From B1 sp964355075 (GTDB lineage Bacteria > Bacteroidota > Bacteroidia > UKL13-3), in assembly GCA_964355075.1 (NCBI GenBank), contig CAYHCF010000005.1, positions 1 to 64,000 of the forward strand: a stretch of DNA of 64,000 nt, given 5' to 3'. Below the pieces are notes generated by a model, which worked only from the letters and a program-made list of their open reading frames with translations, did no database searches and was not told the origin of the DNA. The position numbers were made by a program, and so were the translations under genes. Of this stretch, positions 52,640 through 61,584 are shown in pieces; within the stretch, counting starts at the first letter, position 1; the number at the start of each line of letters is the position of its first letter.

Positions 52640-53554
52640 ATGAAAAATATCATTGATGAACTAAATGAAAATTTAAACAATAAAGGACTTGATCCCGTTA
52701 ATTACTTTAAGGGTTTGCTCCATAATAAACCCATTAATTATTGGGATTATATAAATGTAGACACCTTATTATCCCTGCAGAAACCGAGAACACATTTCAA
52801 AGATGAAACCATATTCATCGTTTATCATCAAATTACCGAATTGGTTTTGAAATTGATTAAACATGAGTTGGAACAATTATGCGAAGACACGATGGAGATG
52901 AGCATGGCAAGTGATAAAATAGAACGAATGGTCAGGTATACCGATTTACTGATAGGTTCTTTCAGTATCATGAGCAACGGAATGAGTTATGAGGATTATA
53001 ACCAATTTCGATTAAGTCTTGCTCCTGCCAGTGGTTTTCAATCTGCCCAATTCAGATTTATTGAAATCTATTGTACCGACATCGATAATTTAATTCATGA
53101 GCATGGACGATTAAAAATGCCTGAAAACTGCAGTATAAAACAAAAATTTGATTTTGTTTATTGGCAGGAGGCTGGATACAATAGAGAAAAAAATATTAAA
53201 TCAATTACTTTATCTGATTTTGAAAATCGCTATCTGGATGAATTTGTGAGACTTGCGGAAAAAATGAAAACCCGGAATTTATATCAACAATACCTATCCT
53301 GGGAAGTAAAACATGGCAAGGAAAATGTTGCTGCTATCAAAACTTCTTTGAGAAATTTCGACCAGAAATATAATATCGAATGGCCTTTGGTTCATCTTCA
53401 GACTGCCCAAACTTATTTAAATGCAAAAGGAGAAGGGAAAAAGTCTACCGGGGGAAGTGAATGGGAAAAGTATCTCCATCCAAAATTTCAAAGGCGCATC
53501 TTCTTCCCGGGTCTTTGGAATGAGCATGAATTGGCTAATTGGGGAAATGTGTAA
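52640..53554 (+). CDS. Tryptophan 2,3-dioxygenase family protein
   Basis: 304 residues. Haem enzyme opening the indole ring of L-Trp to N-formylkynurenine. Family blocks are all visible: LSLQKPRTHFKDETIFIVYHQITELVLKLIKHEL near residue 45, with the active-site His; DYNQFRLSLAPASGFQSAQFRFIEIY near 118, with the substrate Arg; and the C-terminal HLQTAQTYLNAKGEGKKSTGGSEWEKYL. An O2-requiring enzyme between an NO-sensor gene and nos genes is unexpected. Spacing of 57 bp to the NsrR-like gene allows a shared transcript. No other kynurenine pathway gene is near. Confidence 0.88.
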   Translation: MKNIIDELNENLNNKGLDPVNYFKGLLHNKPINYWDYINVDTLLSLQKPRTHFKDETIFIVYHQITELVLKLIKHELEQLCEDTMEMSMASDKIERMVRYTDLLIGSFSIMSNGMSYEDYNQFRLSLAPASGFQSAQFRFIEIYCTDIDNLIHEHGRLKMPENCSIKQKFDFVYWQEAGYNREKNIKSITLSDFENRYLDEFVRLAEKMKTRNLYQQYLSWEVKHGKENVAAIKTSLRNFDQKYNIEWPLVHLQTAQTYLNAKGEGKKSTGGSEWEKYLHPKFQRRIFFPGLWNEHELANWGNV

Positions 53555-53670
53555 AAATTATTTTGGCTAAAATACCAGATTTTTTGATCCGGTTATAATG
53601 ATCTTTTATGAGATAAATTATTGTAAATTAACAAATTAATGAAATTGCATTCACCCCGAAATTATATTTT

Positions 53671-53684
53671 ATGACAAATATCAT
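53671..53684 (+). promoter_or_regulatory. FNR-like box upstream of the nos operon
   Basis: ATGAC-AAAT-ATCAT, the same half-sites as the boxes at 40344 and 11766. Its centre lies 81 bp before the first nos-cluster ATG (53759). A weak TAATTG -7-like element follows at 53712-53717. Confidence 0.55.
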
Positions 53685-53758
53685 CTTCTTATTTGATGAG
53701 AGAAATTTTCATAATTGAATGTAATTTAAGATATTTACATCCGAATTAAAAATATGAT

Positions 53759-54214
53759 ATGAAAAACAAAATGTTTATGAGTATTTGCATGGTCCTGAGT
53801 TTATTTTTTGGGGCATGCGGAAGTAGTGAGTCAAACGATAAAGACTCAGCAGATGCATCCGCTTCTTCAAGCGATGACAAAGGAATTGGCAGTATTACAC
53901 ATGTAGAACTTACCTATCCACTTGATCAGACTATGGTAACAGCAGGTAAAGCTGTTTACGCGTTAAAATGCTCTGCTTGTCACAAACTCACAAAAGAAAA
54001 ATTAGTTGGACCGGGCTGGGCTGATGTAACCAAAAGAAGAAAACCTGAATGGATCATGAATTTTGCAACGAATTCAGATGAAATGTTAAACAAAGATGTA
54101 ACGGCTATGGCTATGTTGGAAGAATGCCTGGTTCGGATGCCTAACCAGAATATTTCGGAAACAGATGCGCGAAATGTAGTGGAGTTTATGCGTAATAATG
54201 ACGGTGAAAAATAG
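53759..54214 (+). CDS. Monohaem c-type cytochrome lipoprotein of the nos cluster
   Basis: 151 residues. Lipoprotein signal MKNKMFMSICMVLSLFFGAC followed by an acidic Ser/Ala/Asp linker. Haem motif CSACHKL near residue 72; axial Met candidate in the late LVRMPNQNISETDARNVVEFM. Clade II nos clusters usually include such cytochromes to carry electrons from the quinol pool to NosZ; that role is inferred from position. First gene of the operon, 52 bp before nosZ, downstream of an FNR-like box. Confidence 0.9.
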   Translation: MKNKMFMSICMVLSLFFGACGSSESNDKDSADASASSSDDKGIGSITHVELTYPLDQTMVTAGKAVYALKCSACHKLTKEKLVGPGWADVTKRRKPEWIMNFATNSDEMLNKDVTAMAMLEECLVRMPNQNISETDARNVVEFMRNNDGEK

Positions 54215-54266
54215 GGGAATTTATAATATAATAATTACCAAATATCTAAATCTAAAATAAAAAAAC

Positions 54267-56276
54267 ATGAAAAATCTAAGAACAAGAAGAATGGGAAATG
54301 CCATGATCATTTTGTCCATTCTGGTTGGTTTTTCGCTTAGTTCTTGTAAGAACAAATCGAAAAGTGGAGGAACTGACAAAGACGCTGCCACAAAGGTTTA
54401 CGTTGAACCTGGAAAACATGATGCATTTTACAACATCGTTTCCGGCGGTTTTAGCGGTCAAATGACAGTATATGGTTTGCCTTCAGGCAGATTATTACGC
54501 ATTATACCCGTATTCAGTGCTGATCCTACAACAGGATGGGGGTATAGTGAAGAAACTAAACCCATGCTTAACACTTCTCATGGTTTTGTGCCCTGGGATG
54601 ATTCACATCACGTAGCGCTTTCATTGACGGGTGGTACTCATGACGGCAGATGGGCGTTCATTAATGGTAATAATACACCTCGTATTGCACGCATTGATTT
54701 AAGAACTTTCAGAACGGCCGAAATTATTGAAATTCCGAATAGCAGCGGTAACCACTCCTCTCCTTTCATCACTCAAAACTCTGAATATGTAGTGGCAGGC
54801 ACGCGTTTCAGTTACCCGATGGATGATGATAACAGCAACCCGGATGTTGCCATCAGTTCGTATAAACAAAATTTTAAAGGAACCGTTAGCTTTATTAATA
54901 TAGATCCAAAATCAGGTAATATGGGAATTGGATTCCAGGTATTATTACCCGGATTTAACTTCGACCTTGCCCGTGCCGGTAAATTAAAATCTGGTGACTG
55001 GGTATTTTTCTCCTGCTATAACACCGAACAGGCGAATACTTTGTTGGAGGTAAATGCATCTCAAAAAGACAAAGATTTTATTATGGCAGTTAACTGGAAA
55101 AAATGTGAAGCTTTGGTGAAAGAAGGTAAAGCCAGCAAGAAAAAAGTCAGGTATGCACATAATTTATATAATGAGTCGGTACATTCTGCAACAAGCGAAA
55201 TTCTGACTGAAGTGAGTATGTTAGACCCGAAACAGTTTGAAGGATTGGTTTATTTCATGCCTTGCCCTAAATCTCCACATGGTTGCGACGTTGATCCTAC
55301 CGGTTCTTATATTGTAGGTTCAGGAAAATTAGCTGCTATCATTCCAGTATTTTCATTTGATAAAATGTTGAAAGCCATCGAAACAAAAAATTATGAAGGT
55401 AATTTTGAAGGTATTCCGGTATTGAAATATGATGCAGTATTACACGGTGAAGTAAAAAAACCGGGCTTAGGACCTTTACATACAGAATTTGATGGAAATG
55501 GAAATGCCTATACTTCTTTCTTCGTTTCTTCTGAAATTGTAAAATGGAATATTGAAAAATTACAGATCGTTGATCGTGTTCCCACTTATTATTCTATCGG
55601 ACACTTATGTGTACCGGGTGGACCTACAACCAAGCCTTGGGGAAAATACGTGATTGCTTATAACAAAATTACCAAAGATCGTTATCTGCCAACAGGACCT
55701 GAATTAACTCAATCGGCCCAATTATTTAGCATTGACGGTGAAAAAATGAAACTTTTACTTGACTTCCCTACTACCGGTGAGCCACATTACGCAGAAGCAA
55801 TTCCTGCAGAATTAGTTGAAAAAAACTCACTTAAAATTTTCAAATTGGAAGAGAACAAACACCCTTACGTAACCATGGGCGAATCGAATGCGAAAGTTGA
55901 AAGAAAAGGAAATGAAGTTCATGTATATATGACCGCTATCCGTTCACACTTTGTTCCGGATAATATTGAAGGTATTAAAATGGGTGATGTAGTTTATTTC
56001 CACCTTACTAATCTGGAGCAGGATTGGGATGTTCCTCATGGCTTTGCAATAAAAGGTGCAAGTAATGCTGAATTACTGGTGATGCCGGGTGAAACCCAAA
56101 CCTTGAAGTGGATACCGGAAAGAGTGGGTATAAGCCCAATGTATTGTACCGATTTCTGTTCAGCATTGCATCAGGAAATGCAGGGATATGTTCGTGTTTC
56201 ACCTGCAGGTTCAACTGTACCCTTGAAATTCTCAACGGGAGCTACCGAACCCGAAGTGAAAGAACCGGTTAAATAA
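54267..56276 (+). CDS. nosZ: Nitrous oxide reductase, Sec-dependent clade II
   Basis: 669 residues. Reduces N2O to N2 in the periplasm. The N-terminus MKNLRTRRMGNAMIILSILVGFSLSSC is a Sec lipoprotein signal, not a Tat one, which marks clade II. Beta-propeller CuZ ligands are seen in DDSHHVALSLTGGTHDGRW, SPHGCDVDPTG, GPLHTEFDGNG and EPHYAEAIP. The C-terminal cupredoxin CuA site is MYCTDFCSALHQEMQGY (two Cys, His, Met) with VPHGFAIKG upstream. Non-denitrifying N2O reducers commonly carry this form, and no nir gene is in the window. Confidence 0.98.
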   Translation: MKNLRTRRMGNAMIILSILVGFSLSSCKNKSKSGGTDKDAATKVYVEPGKHDAFYNIVSGGFSGQMTVYGLPSGRLLRIIPVFSADPTTGWGYSEETKPMLNTSHGFVPWDDSHHVALSLTGGTHDGRWAFINGNNTPRIARIDLRTFRTAEIIEIPNSSGNHSSPFITQNSEYVVAGTRFSYPMDDDNSNPDVAISSYKQNFKGTVSFINIDPKSGNMGIGFQVLLPGFNFDLARAGKLKSGDWVFFSCYNTEQANTLLEVNASQKDKDFIMAVNWKKCEALVKEGKASKKKVRYAHNLYNESVHSATSEILTEVSMLDPKQFEGLVYFMPCPKSPHGCDVDPTGSYIVGSGKLAAIIPVFSFDKMLKAIETKNYEGNFEGIPVLKYDAVLHGEVKKPGLGPLHTEFDGNGNAYTSFFVSSEIVKWNIEKLQIVDRVPTYYSIGHLCVPGGPTTKPWGKYVIAYNKITKDRYLPTGPELTQSAQLFSIDGEKMKLLLDFPTTGEPHYAEAIPAELVEKNSLKIFKLEENKHPYVTMGESNAKVERKGNEVHVYMTAIRSHFVPDNIEGIKMGDVVYFHLTNLEQDWDVPHGFAIKGASNAELLVMPGETQTLKWIPERVGISPMYCTDFCSALHQEMQGYVRVSPAGSTVPLKFSTGATEPEVKEPVK

Positions 56277-56360
56277 TTGAAGAATAAATATACCCTAGGT
56301 GTGTAAACTCAGGAGCCATAATGGGTAAACACAAGCAAAGACCCTTAAATGGATAATCAC

Positions 56361-56395
56361 ATGCAGAAACGCCGATCATGGCGTTTCTGCATTTT
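56361..56395 (+). terminator. Perfect 13-bp hairpin between nosZ and nosL
   Basis: ATGCAGAAACGCC (56361-56373), loop gatcat, GGCGTTTCTGCAT (56380-56392), then TTT. It could partially terminate transcription after nosZ or protect the nosZ mRNA 3' end, giving more NosZ than accessory proteins. Confidence 0.8.
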
Positions 56396-56405
56396 AAATA
56401 AACTG

Positions 56406-57401
56406 ATGAAAAAAATTCATATTGTTTTCAGGTCCTTACTGGCAATCTCATCTTTAGCTGTTATTGCCGGTTATTATTTACCCTTATGGGAGATTGGCTT
56501 AATAGCACCTCAATATCCGGAAGGATTAAGTATTTATATCTGGCATAATAATATCACAGGCGATATTGATATTATAAATGGACTGAACCACTATATCGGA
56601 ATGAAACATATTAAAGTTGAAATGTTTCCTGAATTTTCATACATAAGATATATTATAGCCGGTATGATAGCATTGGGTTTGTTTGTATCCATAATGGGGA
56701 ACAAAATCTGGTTGAAAATATATTGCGTTGTCATCTTAATCTGTGGCATTACTGCCCTTGCCGATTTCTATCGTTGGGGTTACGATTATGGTCATAACCT
56801 CGACACTACAGCACCCATTCAAATAGTTGGAATGGCCTATCAACCCCCTATTATCGGATACAAAGAACTGTTAAATTTCACTGCTTTGTCTTTGCCTGCT
56901 TCCGGTGGCTGGATTTTTGTTTGCGTGGCACTAATAGCTTTTACAGCCCTATTTTTTGAATGGTTTAATGACAGAAAGATAAAAAAAAACTTACTCCTTC
57001 TTATTCCTGCCTTCTTTTTTTTGGGAAGTTGCGGAGATGGAAAGCCTCAATTTAATTTTGGGAAAGATAATTGTGAGTATTGTAAAATGACCATGATGAA
57101 CAATAAATTCGGAGTTGCCATTGAAACAGATAAAGGAAGGGTATATAAATTCGATGACATTATTTGCATGAAAAATTACCTGAATGCCGAAAAACCTAAG
57201 ATCGTAAAGAACTTTGTGGTTCTGTATGACAAACCCGGACAAATTGAAGAGGCGAGCAATATTGTTTATGGAAAATTCGATGGAATAAAAAGTCCAATGA
57301 GTACCGGAATAGGTTTCTTTTCATCTAAGGAATCCTTTCATAAAATTTTTGATTCAACAGGCTCAACGGGAAAATTTCAGGACCTTATAAATGATCTTTA
57401 G
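56406..57401 (+). CDS. nosL: Membrane protein fused to NosL-type copper chaperone
   Basis: 331 residues from ATG 56406; the frame opens at 56349, but that start lies before a terminator-like hairpin and the natural N-terminus is MKKIHIVFRSLLAISSLAVIAGYYLPLW. The N-terminal 200 residues hold about four membrane helices (about 10-30, 85-105, 110-130, 165-185) with a periplasmic LNHYIGMKHI segment. From about residue 206 a NosL domain follows an internal lipobox-like FFFLGSCGDG. It has the Cu(I) site CEYCKMTMMNNKFG and GRVYKFDDIICM. NosL delivers copper to NosZ. The membrane part resembles the separate NosB-like proteins of some clade II clusters; this assignment is tentative. Confidence 0.87.
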   Translation: MKKIHIVFRSLLAISSLAVIAGYYLPLWEIGLIAPQYPEGLSIYIWHNNITGDIDIINGLNHYIGMKHIKVEMFPEFSYIRYIIAGMIALGLFVSIMGNKIWLKIYCVVILICGITALADFYRWGYDYGHNLDTTAPIQIVGMAYQPPIIGYKELLNFTALSLPASGGWIFVCVALIAFTALFFEWFNDRKIKKNLLLLIPAFFFLGSCGDGKPQFNFGKDNCEYCKMTMMNNKFGVAIETDKGRVYKFDDIICMKNYLNAEKPKIVKNFVVLYDKPGQIEEASNIVYGKFDGIKSPMSTGIGFFSSKESFHKIFDSTGSTGKFQDLINDL

Positions 57402-57403
57402 TC

Positions 57404-58645
57404 TTGAGAAATATTCTTAATCTCCTATTGGTAGCCCTGTGGCTTTTAAGAATTCCGGTTACCTATGCTAATTCAATTACCATAAAGCCCGTTTTAAATA
57501 AGAATACCTTTTCATCAGCTATTCAACAATCCCATTCAGGAGATACCATTTGGGTTCTGCCCGGAATCTATAAAGAAGGAAATATTCTGATTAATAAGCC
57601 CTTAATAATCATAGGAATTAATTTCCCGATTATTGATGGAGAAAATAAAGTTGAGAATATTTCAGTAAAATCAAACCACGTTACCCTCATTGGGTTAAAA
57701 ATAATAAACTCGGGTTATTCCGATTTAGAAGATTACGCAGCCATCCGGATTTACGGGAAAAGTAATGTTCTCATTAAAAATAATGTTCTGGAAAATAATT
57801 TTTTTGGAGTTTATCTTACCAATTCGAAGTACTGTAATATAATAAATAACACCATCACCGGTCCCGATCGGGAACAAAATAATGTGGGGAACGGAATTCA
57901 TCTGTGGAAATCGGCACACAATAATATTATTGGCAATGTCATCAAAAAACACAGAGATGGAATATATTTCGAATTTGTTAAACATGGCCTCATTGCTGAC
58001 AATTTAAGTGAGCAAAACCTGCGTTACGGTTTACATTTTATGTTCTCCGATTCAGATATTTATTATGGTAATACTTTCATAAATAACGGGGCAGGTGTAG
58101 CGGTAATGTATAGCAGAAATGTTTTAATGGTTAAAAATAATTTTGTAAGAAATTGGGGCAGTTCGTCTTATGGTTTATTATTAAAAGAAATTAGAGACAG
58201 TAAGGTGGATGGGAACCATTTCGAAAAAAACTCAATTGGTATTTATATGGATGGTTGCAGCAGGTCCCTTTTTTTTAAGAACAGTTATTTAAACAATGGT
58301 TATGCCTTAAAAATGCAGGCAAGTTGCGACGATAACATATTCAGGTTTAACAATTTTAAATTAAACACGTTCGATTATGTAACCAATGGTTTTACTGTTT
58401 TAAACCAGTTACAATATAATTATTGGGACAAATACAAAGGTTTTGATTTGCATAAAGATGGAATAGGGGATCAGCCATTCAGACCCATGAATATGCTTTC
58501 GGGTATTATCGAAGAATATCCTGCAACGGTCATATTAATTAAAAGTCTGATGGCAGAATTATTAGATATTCTTGAAAAAATCATACCTTCCCTCACACCC
58601 GAAAATTTAATGGATGGTTCGCCTTTAATTAAACCGGTAGTATGA
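57404..58645 (+). CDS. nosD: Nitrous oxide reductase maturation protein NosD
   Basis: 413 residues starting at a TTG (57404), 2 bp after the nosL stop. Signal peptide (MRNILNLLLVALWLLRIPVTYA). The rest is a right-handed beta-helix with PbH1 repeats rich in Asn ladders (NVLIKNNVLENNFFGVYLTNSKYCNIINNTIT, GLHFMFSDSDIYYGNTF). Ends with NosD-type YNYWDKYKGFDLHKDGIGDQPFRPM. Periplasmic; with NosF and NosY it handles the CuZ cluster, taking copper from NosL and passing it to NosZ. Overlaps nosF by 4 nt. Confidence 0.96.
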   Translation: MRNILNLLLVALWLLRIPVTYANSITIKPVLNKNTFSSAIQQSHSGDTIWVLPGIYKEGNILINKPLIIIGINFPIIDGENKVENISVKSNHVTLIGLKIINSGYSDLEDYAAIRIYGKSNVLIKNNVLENNFFGVYLTNSKYCNIINNTITGPDREQNNVGNGIHLWKSAHNNIIGNVIKKHRDGIYFEFVKHGLIADNLSEQNLRYGLHFMFSDSDIYYGNTFINNGAGVAVMYSRNVLMVKNNFVRNWGSSSYGLLLKEIRDSKVDGNHFEKNSIGIYMDGCSRSLFFKNSYLNNGYALKMQASCDDNIFRFNNFKLNTFDYVTNGFTVLNQLQYNYWDKYKGFDLHKDGIGDQPFRPMNMLSGIIEEYPATVILIKSLMAELLDILEKIIPSLTPENLMDGSPLIKPVV

Positions 58646-59361
58646 TTGAAATAAAGGATCTAAGCAAAAAATACAGACACACGCAGGTATTGCATCACAT
58701 TGATTTAAGCTTCCGGCAGGGCATGGTTGCCGGATTAATTGGCCCAAACGGTACCGGAAAAACAACACTCATTAAATGCATATTGGGCTTAACGCACTTT
58801 CAACAGGGAGATATTCTGGTTGAAGGCAAATCTATAAAAAAACAATCCGATTATAGAAATTTAATCGGATATATGCCACAAATAGGAAATTACCCGGAGC
58901 ATATGAAGTTGGCTCATCTTTTCTCAATGATTAAAGAATTAAGAGGAAATCAAGTCACTATTGATGATGAATTACTCCACAATTTCAAATTAGAAAGCAG
59001 CTTAAACAAAGACCTGGGTCAACTTTCGGGTGGTACCATTCAAAAGGTGAGTGCCGTTTTAGCTTTTATGTTTAACTCCCCTATCCTTATTTTAGATGAA
59101 CCCACTGCAGGTTTAGATCCAATAGCGGCAGAAATTCTGAAAGAAAAAATAAGTAAAGTTGCTGAAAACAAATTAGTAATCATTACCTCTCATGTTATAA
59201 ATGATCTGGATGAACTTGCCTCTCATATTCTGTTTTTACAAGAAGGTAAGATATCCTTTTATGAGGAAATCAAAGCGCTGAAATTAAAGTATAACGAACC
59301 AAAATTGGGAAAAGTTATTACACAAATGATGGGGGAAACTTCCATACATATTGATAAATAA
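58642..59361 (+). CDS. nosF: Nos ABC transporter ATPase NosF
   Basis: 239 residues. Walker A GLIGPNGTGKTTLIKCILG near residue 35, signature LGQLSGGTIQKVSAVLAF, Walker B ILILDEPTAGLDPIAAEI and H-loop ITSHVINDLDEL. ATPase of the NosDFY complex that energises CuZ assembly. ATG overlaps the nosD stop (58642-58645) and nosY begins 24 bp after its stop. Confidence 0.95.
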   Translation: MIEIKDLSKKYRHTQVLHHIDLSFRQGMVAGLIGPNGTGKTTLIKCILGLTHFQQGDILVEGKSIKKQSDYRNLIGYMPQIGNYPEHMKLAHLFSMIKELRGNQVTIDDELLHNFKLESSLNKDLGQLSGGTIQKVSAVLAFMFNSPILILDEPTAGLDPIAAEILKEKISKVAENKLVIITSHVINDLDELASHILFLQEGKISFYEEIKALKLKYNEPKLGKVITQMMGETSIHIDK

Positions 59362-59385
59362 TATAAAGAAATTCAGGAAATAAGC

Positions 59386-60153
59386 ATGATTAAAATTATT
59401 AAATACCTGTTACTTGATATTCTAAAAAGTAAATTCATCAATGTTTATATGGTGATCTTATTCCTGCTGGGAATGGGCCTGTTTAACATTACCGACGATT
59501 CCGAAAAAGGAGTGCTGGCAGTAAGCAATGTTACCTTAATCATTATACCGCTGGTGGGTATGGTATTTACCATTACGCATATGTATAATTCAACAGATTT
59601 TATCAGACTTTTACTGACGCAACCCATCAACAGAAACCTGGTTTTTATGAGTCAGTATATAGCTACTACCCTGTCCCTGATATACGCATTTGTTGTTGGA
59701 ATTGGCTTGTCGCTTATCTTATTTACGGATGGTTCATTTGCCATGCAAATAATGTTAAATGGCATTTTTTTAAGTGTCATTTTTTCTTCCTTATCCTTTT
59801 TGATCGCAACGGTAATAAACGAAAAAGTAAAAGGAATGGGCGTATCCATATTAATTTGCATGTACTTTTTAGCTTTATACGACGGCATTTTATTAATTTT
59901 AATCAAAGCAATGAGTGATTATCCAATTGAAAAATACAGCATTGCGCTTGCCCTGTTAAACCCTGTTGACCTCTGCCGGATATTAATGATGTTTAGCATG
60001 GATATTTCGGCTTTAATGGGAATTACCGGAGCGGTTATGCAATTATATCTGGGCACACTGTTAGGGAAATTTTTGATCTATTCGGTTCTTTTAATATGGT
60101 CATTCCTGCCAATATGGATTGCCAGAAGAAAATTTGCGATAAAAGATTTTTAG
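59386..60153 (+). CDS. nosY: Nos ABC transporter permease NosY
   Basis: 255 residues, six predicted membrane helices (for instance FINVYMVILFLLGMGLF, VTLIIPLVGMVFTITHMY, IATTLSLIYAFVVGIGLSLIL, ILICMYFLALYDGILLILI). The pattern MYNSTDFIRLLLTQPINRNLVFMSQY is the usual cytoplasmic coupling loop of NosY. Last gene of the nos operon; a stem-loop overlaps its stop codon. Confidence 0.93.
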   Translation: MIKIIKYLLLDILKSKFINVYMVILFLLGMGLFNITDDSEKGVLAVSNVTLIIIPLVGMVFTITHMYNSTDFIRLLLTQPINRNLVFMSQYIATTLSLIYAFVVGIGLSLILFTDGSFAMQIMLNGIFLSVIFSSLSFLIATVINEKVKGMGVSILICMYFLALYDGILLILIKAMSDYPIEKYSIALALLNPVDLCRILMMFSMDISALMGITGAVMQLYLGTLLGKFLIYSVLLIWSFLPIWIARRKFAIKDF

Positions 60154-60172
60154 GACTGAAATAAGTCCCTAA
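60150..60172 (+). terminator. Stem-loop at the end of the nos operon
   Basis: TTAGGACT (60150-60157) pairs with AGTCCCTAA (60164-60172) with one bulged base; the stop codon lies within the stem. A T-rich tail follows 10 bp later. A further inverted pair CCTAAC/GTTAGG (60168-60173 and 60195-60200) competes with it. Confidence 0.5.
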
Positions 60173-60237
60173 CCCAAATATTTTCTTTTATTATAGTTAG
60201 GTTGCGCCGTTTTTTTTGATATTTGTTTAAAAAATTG

Positions 60238-61479
60238 ATGGAGCAACAAAACTCAAAAAATTCTCCTTTCAACATAGTACTGGTGGTAACGGTGGCCGCA
60301 CTCGGTTATTTTGTTGATGTTTATGATTTAATTCTATTCAGCATTGTTCGTATTCCAAGCCTGGAATCTCTTGGATTCCATGGAGAATCTTTAACAAATA
60401 TGGGTGTTAACTTGTTAAATATTCAAATGCTGGGCATGTTACTCGGCGGTATTTTATGGGGTGTTCTTGGCGATAAAAAGGGACGTTTATCCATCTTATT
60501 TTTTACGATCCTGCTCTATTCATTGGCAAACATTGCAAACGGCATGGTTCAAAATATTACCCAATATTATATCCTGCGCTTCTTTGCCGGACTGGGACTC
60601 GCGGGCGAATTGGGAATCGGTATCACCCTGGTATCTGAAGTGATGTCGAAAGAAACCCGTGGTTATGGAACTACACTGGTATCGGGAGTTGGAATTTTAG
60701 GTGCCATTGCAGGATTTTGGGTAGCCGATCATTTCGACTGGCGCATGGCTTATTACGTGGGTGGTGGCCTTGGACTTTTGTTATTGTTTTTGAGAATCTC
60801 TGTTTTTGAATCTGGCATGTATCATAAATTGAAAGAGACCCATATTAAGAAAGGTAATTTCCTGAGCCTGTTTAAGAATAAGAAAATATTTTTAAAATAC
60901 CTGAAATGCATCCTTATCGGGATTCCGGTATGGTACGCGATTTCTGTCCTCGTTACATTCGCTCCTGAATTCGCCTCTGAAAAGGCGCTGCATATTTCCG
61001 GCAAAATAACCGGGGGCAAAGCAGTCATGTATTTTTATATAGGAGGTTCGCTGGGTTCATTTATTTTCGGTGCATTAAGTGAGTGGTTAAGGTCAAGAAA
61101 AAAGGCAATATTGATTGCACTGGGTGCCCTTAGTATATCCCTGATCCTATTCTTTACGGCTGAAGGGGTCAGCCCTTCTCTTTTTTATTTCATCTTAGTA
61201 ATTATCGGCATTCAATCGGGGTATTGGGCGGTTTTTGTAACAACAGCCTCAGAACAATTTGGCACCAATATCAGGGCAACGGTAACCACTACTGTACCCA
61301 ACTTTGTAAGAGGAGCAACCATCATGGTAACAACCGCCTTTGGCTGGCTCAAATCAACTTCACCCGGTATTTTAGGTTCCGGCATCCTGATAGGAATTGT
61401 AGTTATCTCAGTGGCTATTTATGCTACCCTTAAAATTGAAGAATCCTACCATAAAGATTTGGATTATTTTGAAAGTTAA
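60238..61479 (+). CDS. Major facilitator superfamily transporter
   Basis: 413 residues from ATG 60238 (a TTG at 60223 is less likely). Twelve membrane helices. The MFS A-motif is GVLGDKKGRLSILF near residue 80 and its half-repeat in the second half is FIFGALSEWLRSRKKAIL. The N-terminus DVYDLILFSIVRIPSLESLG and GLAGELGIGITLVSEVMSKETRGYG place it with metabolite:H+ symporter-like proteins. Substrate unknown; nitrate/nitrite NarK motifs (GxxxGxGGG) are not seen. It follows nosY by 84 bp, beyond a hairpin, so probably a separate transcript. Confidence 0.85.
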   Translation: MEQQNSKNSPFNIVLVVTVAALGYFVDVYDLILFSIVRIPSLESLGFHGESLTNMGVNLLNIQMLGMLLGGILWGVLGDKKGRLSILFFTILLYSLANIANGMVQNITQYYILRFFAGLGLAGELGIGITLVSEVMSKETRGYGTTLVSGVGILGAIAGFWVADHFDWRMAYYVGGGLGLLLLFLRISVFESGMYHKLKETHIKKGNFLSLFKNKKIFLKYLKCILIGIPVWYAISVLVTFAPEFASEKALHISGKITGGKAVMYFYIGGSLGSFIFGALSEWLRSRKKAILIALGALSISLILFFTAEGVSPSLFYFILVIIGIQSGYWAVFVTTASEQFGTNIRATVTTTVPNFVRGATIMVTTAFGWLKSTSPGILGSGILIGIVVISVAIYATLKIEESYHKDLDYFES

Positions 61480-61584
61480 TTAATCAGAACTTTCACCGTT
61501 ACCGGAGGATGTGAATAGAATTTTAGCAGAATTAAATAATACTAATGGTATTTTTGAATGATTAAGTACCTAATAATATAAATT

